64,000 nt of DNA, from assembly GCA_038526915.1 (NCBI GenBank), contig JBCBGF010000001.1:868001-932000 (forward strand). The letters run 5' to 3'. The stretch's first letter is position 1, and every line of letters starts with the position of its first letter. The translations under genes and the position numbers were made by a program. Source of the DNA: JBCBGF01 sp038526915 (lineage in GTDB: Bacteria; Pseudomonadota; Alphaproteobacteria; Rhodobacterales; Rhodobacteraceae). Below the pieces are notes generated by a model. The model did no database searches. It was not told the origin of the DNA and worked only from the letters and a program-made list of their open reading frames with translations. This document shows positions 58,943 to 64,000 of this stretch, one piece after another.

Positions 58943-61360
58943 TCAGCTCCGCCGCTTCGCCCGCACCGTCGGCTCCGCCACGGTCGGGTCCTCCGGCCAG
59001 GGATGCTTGGGATACCGCCCCCGCATATCCTTGCGCACATCCGTATAGCTCGACGCCCAGAACCCCGGCAGATCGGTCGTCACCTGTACCGGTCGACCCG
59101 CGGGGGACAAAAGACTGATCCTGAGAGGCCCACCCCCCACCACCGGATGTCGCGTGACCCCGAACATCTCCTGCAACCGCACCTCGATCCCCGGCACCTC
59201 GCCGCCATAATCCACCGGCACCTTTCGCCCCAGCGGTGTCACGAAATGCGGTGGCGCGATCCGATCGACGGCCTGCGCCTGATCCCAATCGAGCATCCCC
59301 CGCAACGCGGGCAACAGATCGAAGCTCTTCCACGCCTCCGCCGTCTTCACAGCGCTCAGATGCGGCAAAAGCCAGTCCTCCAACGTCTCCATCAACGCCG
59401 CATCGCTCATATCCGGCACGTCCACCGCGCCCCGCGCCAGCATAACCCGCGCTCGAAACCGCTCTGCCGCCGGGGATAGTGCCAGCCCCAACTGCCGCAC
59501 GCCGTCGAGCATCGACCGCGCCACCGCCTCTTCCGGAACCTCCCGCCAAACGCGGTCGTCCAGCACCACCGCGCCCAACCGCTCCTGCCGCCGGGCCACC
59601 ACAAGCCCCTCGCGCCGGGACCATTCGCACAGATCAACCCAGCCGATCCGGTCGCCCAGAACCTCGCGCAACTCCCCCTCGCCAATCGCAATCGCCTGCC
59701 GGACCCGCGCCTCGCGCGGGTGCCCGTCAGTATCGGTCACAACCAAAAGCCGTTGCCCTGCCAACACATCCTCCGCCGCCATCCGCGCGCCCTTGCCGCC
59801 CGACAGAACCCAGCGCGGCTCATCCCCCGCCCGCCGCAGCCCAATGCGGTCGGGATAGGCCAGAGCCACCATCTGCGCGTCCGAAAGCTTTGCCGCGTCA
59901 GACACCATCCGCCCCAGCCGCTTCGCCTCCTCCCGGATCCGCGCCACGGCACCTCGCGCAGGCCCGGGTACGCTTCCGCCCCGCACCATCGCCAGCCGCC
60001 GCGCCAGATCGACCGACCCGTCCCGCAATGGATCGCGGTCGCCCAGAAGCGCAGCCAACCCCGCCCCCTGACGCCCCGCCCGGATCAGCATATGCGCCAA
60101 CCTCGGATGCAACGGCAGGGCCGCCACCGCCCGCCCATGCTCGGTGATCCCCCCACTGGTATCCAAAGCCGCCAGCGAGCGCAGCACTTCCCGCGCCGCC
60201 TCGAACGGCCCCTCCGCAGGCGGCGTCAGAAACCGCATTTCGCCGGGCTCCCGCGCGCCCCAGGCGGCGAGGTCCAGCGCCAGCCCGGCCAGATCGGCCA
60301 CGGCAATCTCCGGCGGCGCATAGGCGGGCAACGCTCCCTCCGCCCCCTTCGTCCACAGCCGGTAACACACCCCCTCGGCCACACGTCCCGCGCGCCCTGT
60401 CCGCTGCGTCGCCTCCGCCCGGCTCACCGGTTCTGTCACCAGCCGCGCCATGCCCGAGCCCGGATCGAACCGCGCCCGCCGCGCCCGCCCGCCATCGACC
60501 ACCACCCGCACGTCTTCGATCGTCAGCGAAGTCTCCGCGATCGCGGTGGCCAGCACCACCTTTCGCCCCGAAGCAACGGGCGCAATTGCCGCCCGCTGCT
60601 CCGCAAACGGCATCGCGCCATAAAGCGGCCGCACCGCCACATCGCCCGGCACGTCCAGCATCCCGGCCACGCGCCGGATCTCGCCCTCGCCCGGCAAGAA
60701 TACCAGAACGCCGCCATCGCTCTCGGCCACCGCACGGCCCACCAGATCCGCCACCGCCGCCTCGAACCGCTGCCCCTTGGGCACCGGCCGCTCCAGCCAC
60801 CGCACCTCTACGTCGAACGCCCGTCCCGGCGAGCGCACCACCGGCGCGTCCCCCATCAACTCCGCCACCGCCGCCCCATCCAGCGTCGCCGACATCACGA
60901 TCAGCCGCAGATCCTCGCGCAGCGCCTCCCGCACCTCCAGACACAGCGCCAGCCCCAGATCGGCATTCAGTGACCGCTCATGAAACTCATCGAAAATCAC
61001 CGTCCCCACGCCGTCGAGCGATGGATCGCTTTGCAGCATCCGCGTCAGGATCCCCTCGGTCACCACCTCGATCCGGGTCGCCTGTGAGACCTTCGCCTCC
61101 CCCCGAATGCGGTAGCCCACAGTCTCACCCACAGGCTCGCCCAGCGTCTCCGCCATCCGCTCCGCCGCCGCCCGCGCCGCGATCCGCCGAGGCTCCAGCA
61201 TCACGATCCGGCCCCCGCCCAAGCCTGCCTCCAGCACCGCCAAGGGCACCCGCGTGGTCTTCCCCGCCCCCGGCGGCGCCTCCAGCACCGCGTGACCCGC
61301 GCGGCGCAGCGCGTCCAGAAGCTCCGGCAGGGCATCATCTATGGGCAAGGGCGCACGCAT
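58943..61360 (-). CDS. hrpB: ATP-dependent RNA helicase HrpB
   Basis: 805 residues of the DEAH family. It has APPGAGKTTRVPLA (Walker A), DEFHERSLNADLGLAL (motif II, DEFH), MSATLDG (III), TAIAETSLTIEDVRVVVDGG (V), and QRTGRAGRVAEGVCYRLW (VI). The C-terminal HrpB block ends PVQVTTDLPGFWASSYTDVRKDMRGRYPKHPWPEDP, which is characteristic. AAGG lies before the ATG. The role in the cell is not well known; it probably remodels RNA-protein complexes. Confidence 0.95.
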   Translation of the reverse strand: MRAPLPIDDALPELLDALRRAGHAVLEAPPGAGKTTRVPLAVLEAGLGGGRIVMLEPRRIAARAAAERMAETLGEPVGETVGYRIRGEAKVSQATRIEVVTEGILTRMLQSDPSLDGVGTVIFDEFHERSLNADLGLALCLEVREALREDLRLIVMSATLDGAAVAELMGDAPVVRSPGRAFDVEVRWLERPVPKGQRFEAAVADLVGRAVAESDGGVLVFLPGEGEIRRVAGMLDVPGDVAVRPLYGAMPFAEQRAAIAPVASGRKVVLATAIAETSLTIEDVRVVVDGGRARRARFDPGSGMARLVTEPVSRAEATQRTGRAGRVAEGVCYRLWTKGAEGALPAYAPPEIAVADLAGLALDLAAWGAREPGEMRFLTPPAEGPFEAAREVLRSLAALDTSGGITEHGRAVAALPLHPRLAHMLIRAGRQGAGLAALLGDRDPLRDGSVDLARRLAMVRGGSVPGPARGAVARIREEAKRLGRMVSDAAKLSDAQMVALAYPDRIGLRRAGDEPRWVLSGGKGARMAAEDVLAGQRLLVVTDTDGHPREARVRQAIAIGEGELREVLGDRIGWVDLCEWSRREGLVVARRQERLGAVVLDDRVWREVPEEAVARSMLDGVRQLGLALSPAAERFRARVMLARGAVDVPDMSDAALMETLEDWLLPHLSAVKTAEAWKSFDLLPALRGMLDWDQAQAVDRIAPPHFVTPLGRKVPVDYGGEVPGIEVRLQEMFGVTRHPVVGGGPLRISLLSPAGRPVQVTTDLPGFWASSYTDVRKDMRGRYPKHPWPEDPTVAEPTVRAKRRS

Positions 61361-61441
61361 GCCGCCTTATCGCCCAAGCCGCCGCCACTGGACAGCCCCC
61401 GGGGAAGCGGGCAAGTAACGCGCGACACCGGGACGGCGCAG

Positions 61442-62419
61442 ATGACGAACGACACCCTCGCAGAGCAAGTAATCGCCGGCGACCGCCGCGCGCTGGCCCG
61501 TGCGATCACGCTCATCGAAAGCGGCCGCGCCGATCACCGCTCGCAGGCCACCGACCTCCTCGAAACGCTTGCGCAAACCAAACGCGAGGCCCTTCGCATC
61601 GGCCTCTCCGGCACCCCCGGCGTCGGCAAATCCACCTTCATCGAGGCCTTCGGCAAGATGCTGACAGGGCAGGGCAGCCGTGTCGCCGTCCTCGCCGTCG
61701 ATCCGTCCTCCACCCGCTCCGGCGGCTCAATCCTCGGCGACAAGACCCGGATGGAGGAACTCAGCCGCGACCCGCTCGCCTTCATCCGCCCCTCCCCCAG
61801 CCAGACCGCGCTGGGCGGCGTCGCCCGCCGCACGCGGGAGGCGGTGGCGGTGTGCGAGGCGGCGGGCTTCGACGTGGTGTTGATCGAAACCGTCGGCGTC
61901 GGTCAGTCAGAGACGATGGTGGCCGAGATGTCGGACCTTTTCGTCCTGTTGATGGCGCCCGCGGGCGGGGATGAGTTGCAGGGCGTTAAACGCGGCATCA
62001 TGGAAATTGCCGACCTGATCCTCGTCAACAAGGCCGACGGTGATCTGAAGGCGACCGCCACCCGCACCTGCGCCGACTATGCCGGTGCTCTGCGCCTGAT
62101 GCGCCGCCGCGACTATGATCCCGAGGGGTTCCCCAAGGCGATCACGGTCAGTGCGATGACAGGTGACGGTCTGAGCGCCGCTTGGGATGAGATGACGGCC
62201 CTGTCCGACTGGCGTCGGGCCCAGGGCCACTGGGCGGCGCGGCGCACGGCCCAGGCGCTGCATTGGTATCATCACGGCGTCGAACAGGGGCTGCTTGCCC
62301 GGCTGAGCGAAGACCCGGACACCGCCCAACGCATGGCGGCCTATGCCAAAGCCGTGGAACAGGGGGAGATGAGCCCCGGGCGGGCCGTTACATTGGCGTT
62401 GGCGGATCTGGGCCGCTAG
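61442..62419 (+). CDS. meaB: Methylmalonyl-CoA mutase-associated GTPase MeaB
   Basis: This G protein protects and loads the cobalamin enzyme methylmalonyl-CoA mutase. 325 residues: Walker A GTPGVGKST, a DPSSTRSGGSILGDKTRM switch segment, ETVGVGQSE, and NKADGD as the guanine motif. The ATG at 61442 begins MTNDTLAEQVIAGDRRALAR, the usual start. No mutase gene adjoins it in the window. It diverges from hrpB with an 81-bp gap. Confidence 0.94.
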   Translation: MTNDTLAEQVIAGDRRALARAITLIESGRADHRSQATDLLETLAQTKREALRIGLSGTPGVGKSTFIEAFGKMLTGQGSRVAVLAVDPSSTRSGGSILGDKTRMEELSRDPLAFIRPSPSQTALGGVARRTREAVAVCEAAGFDVVLIETVGVGQSETMVAEMSDLFVLLMAPAGGDELQGVKRGIMEIADLILVNKADGDLKATATRTCADYAGALRLMRRRDYDPEGFPKAITVSAMTGDGLSAAWDEMTALSDWRRAQGHWAARRTAQALHWYHHGVEQGLLARLSEDPDTAQRMAAYAKAVEQGEMSPGRAVTLALADLGR

Positions 62420-62456
62420 GCGTTCATCAAAAAATGCGCCATCCGAAGTCGCTGGG

Positions 62457-63128
62457 CTAAGCCAGTGCCTCCAAAGCATCCGCATAGGTCTTCAGGGCAT
62501 CCCGCCCCTTGGGCGTCAGGGCGTAGACCCCGCGGTCTACCCGCTCGAACCAGCCATAGTGGTCGTCTGCCATGATCCGCGTGGCGTTCTCGATGCCATG
62601 CGCGGCCTTCACATCCGCGCCCCGCGCCGCCCCTTGCGCCAGATGCGCCGCACAGCGCAGCGCGTCCTGCCGATAGGCGGTGACCAGCCCGACCCGCGTC
62701 GCCCCGCCTGTGTTCGGGTCGCCGACCCGGCGGGCAAACTCACGCAGAAGGCGCCCTTTGCGCTGGGCTGACTGACGGGGCCGGTAGGGGCCGGGGTCGC
62801 ACAACACCTCGACATGCCCATCGCGCAGCCGCACCAGGATCACGCCCAGCCCCAGCCTGCGGGCTAGAGCTACGTTATCCTTCAGGCTGCGTTGAAAGGC
62901 GCGGGATGTCCTGCGCGGCACGGCGATATAGACCGCATCGGTCACGGCCTGCCGCGCCACGGCCTGGTGGAACAGCGACAGCGAAAACCCGGTCTTCAGC
63001 TCAACGATCACCGGCGGCTCATCCCCGCGACAAGCTACGACGTCGGCCGCGCCGACCTCTGCCTTCACGTCATAGCCCTGCCCGGCTAGGTAATCGCGGA
63101 CCGGTGCATAGAGTTCTGTTTCGCGCAT
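62457..63128 (-). CDS. DUF2161, PDDEXK-nuclease-like protein
   Basis: 223 residues. The N-terminal half holds the nuclease-type core: ETELYAPVRDYLAGQGYDVKAEV, ADVVACRGDEPPVIVELKTGFS (Asp and the E-x-K pair), and FHQAVARQAVTDAVYIAVP. The C-terminal part has a winged-helix-like end (ERVDRGVYALTPKGRDALKTYADALEAL). The family is DUF2161. No partner suggests its target, and it is convergent with meaB. Confidence 0.8.
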   Translation of the reverse strand: MRETELYAPVRDYLAGQGYDVKAEVGAADVVACRGDEPPVIVELKTGFSLSLFHQAVARQAVTDAVYIAVPRRTSRAFQRSLKDNVALARRLGLGVILVRLRDGHVEVLCDPGPYRPRQSAQRKGRLLREFARRVGDPNTGGATRVGLVTAYRQDALRCAAHLAQGAARGADVKAAHGIENATRIMADDHYGWFERVDRGVYALTPKGRDALKTYADALEALA

Positions 63129-63304
63129 GACTGCTCGCGCCTTGGTTTTGCGCGAAGTTAGCGTGTTTGCGGCGGCGTTGGAAACCAGTGTATCGACAAA
63201 CCCGCAAACCCCGCCAAGGCACGGCTTTTTTCGGGTATATCGCTGAAGCCTGCGCTGATCGTCCTAGCTTATCAACGGCAACTTCAATCCCGAGAGCCCC
63301 CACC

Positions 63305-64000
63305 GTGACGTCCGTGACAAAGATCCTCACCAACCGCAATTTCGCGGGCTTGCTGGCCGCAAGCACGATCTTTGGCATGGCCTTCCCGATTCAGTTGATC
63401 CTGGGCGGGCTGACCGGGTTGATGCTGGCCCCGTCCCCGGGTCTTGCGACACTGCCCTCTTCGTTCCAGACCCTGGCCGCGCTTGTCGCCGCCGCGCCGA
63501 TATCGCTGTTCATGGGCCGCTGGGGACGGCGCGCGGGGTTTGCGCTTGGCGGTGCGCTGACGCTCGCCGGCGCTGTAGTCTCGACCCAATCCCTGTTCTT
63601 GCAGAACTTCGTCCTGCTCTGTGTGGCGCATTTCCTGATGGGCGCGGGGTGGGCGGCCTTCCAATACTTCCGATTTGCCGCGAGCGAGGCGGTGGACGCG
63701 CGGTGGCGACCGGTGGCGATCTCACTGATGCTGAGTGCGCTTTTGGTGGCCGCCATCGTGGGGCCGCAGGTCTTCATCGCGGCCAAAGATGCGCTTGCAC
63801 CCATTCCCTTCGCGGGCGCCTACGCGGCTACGGGGGTGATCGCGCTTCTGGGTCTGATCCCGCTTCTGGGCGTGCGGCTGCCCGTGCCCGACCGCGCCCC
63901 ACCGACTGACGGCACAAGCCGCTTTGCCGCCCTGGCCGCGCTGCGCCGCCGCCCGATCCGGCGGGCGGTGGGTATCGCGGCGGTCGCGCAAGGCGTCATG
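63305..64000 (+). CDS. Major facilitator superfamily transporter, N-terminal part (runs off window)
   Basis: The frame stays open from GTG 63305 (or GTG 63314) to the right edge, 232 codons, so the 3' end is missing. It encodes about six membrane helices, with the MFS signature between helices 2 and 3 as MGRWGRRAGFALGG. FLMGAGWAAFQYFRFAASEAVD marks helix 4 and beyond. No strong ribosome site is seen and the gene may begin at either GTG. The substrate is unknown. Confidence 0.82.
   Translation, partial: MTSVTKILTNRNFAGLLAASTIFGMAFPIQLILGGLTGLMLAPSPGLATLPSSFQTLAALVAAAPISLFMGRWGRRAGFALGGALTLAGAVVSTQSLFLQNFVLLCVAHFLMGAGWAAFQYFRFAASEAVDARWRPVAISLMLSALLVAAIVGPQVFIAAKDALAPIPFAGAYAATGVIALLGLIPLLGVRLPVPDRAPPTDGTSRFAALAALRRRPIRRAVGIAAVAQGVM

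Noticed and set aside
59720..60973. A 417-codon frame antisense to hrpB
   Set aside because: Composition is dominated by Arg, Pro and His as expected of a shadow frame; all helicase motifs are on the other strand.
1..64000. CRISPR arrays, tRNA or rRNA genes, insertion sequences or prophage
   Set aside because: No regular spaced repeats, cloverleaf-like stretches with GTTC arms, transposase motifs or phage genes were found by eye; a covariance scan would be needed to be sure for tRNA.

Overview
The window is GC-rich and reads as chromosome of an alphaproteobacterium of the Rhodobacterales (Roseobacter-like) type. The main evidence is a GcrA cell-cycle regulator, a DUF1523 protein, a deoC locus with a double-length aldehyde dehydrogenase, a HupH/HupJ/HupK hydrogenase-maturation set, and many Dpp-type importers. 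I found no rRNA, tRNA, CRISPR array, phage or transposase gene. Genes are dense, on both strands, and often overlap by 1-13 bp.

Layout. 1-2.1 kb: the end of a trypsin-like protease, a pentapeptide-type repeat protein, and an Hsp20 gene behind a likely heat-shock promoter and ROSE-like RNA thermometer. 2.3-8.3 kb (minus): an ECF sigma/vWA-domain pair, MurQ, and a secreted esterase-like phytase-family protein. 8.4-17.3 kb: a GntR regulator with a palindromic operator driving an AbrB-type membrane protein, then GabD, an alpha/beta hydrolase, a P1-family peptidase, an SDR, small membrane proteins and PepT. 17.3-20.9 kb (minus): DeoC, a small membrane protein and a tandem aldehyde dehydrogenase, fitting deoxyribose-phosphate to acetaldehyde to acetate. 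21-22.8 kb: an AraC regulator divergent from a PhyH dioxygenase. 22.9-32.5 kb: an MBL-fold protein, a complete Dpp-type ABC importer and a GH38 alpha-mannosidase, most simply a mannoside uptake and cleavage locus. 32.7-40.2 kb: ribulose-phosphate epimerase, then a second importer with two paralogous binding proteins and two permeases but no ATPase.

40.3-46 kb is the most accessory-looking part. It holds hupH, a rubredoxin-HybE fusion and hupK, with no hydrogenase structural genes, behind a perfect FNR-type box. It also has a HEXXH metallopeptidase, a DUF1801 protein, a 142-bp element bounded by perfect 21-bp inverted repeats, and an unrecognised gene with atypical codons. 46-64 kb is mostly housekeeping: RimO, AsmA, a short unit encoding a 29-residue peptide, a SnoaL-like protein, GcrA with two small membrane proteins, a sulfotransferase, ArgD-GNAT-ArgF, 6-phosphogluconate dehydrogenase, HrpB, MeaB, a DUF2161 nuclease-like protein and the start of an MFS transporter.

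The most unusual non-coding feature is an 80-bp, doubly palindromic intergenic repeat present four times (2.3, 6.0, 32.5 and 58.8 kb), always just downstream of a coding region. The strongest candidates for something undescribed are this repeat family, the stand-alone FNR-controlled hup set, and the 29-residue-peptide unit at 49.6-49.8 kb.
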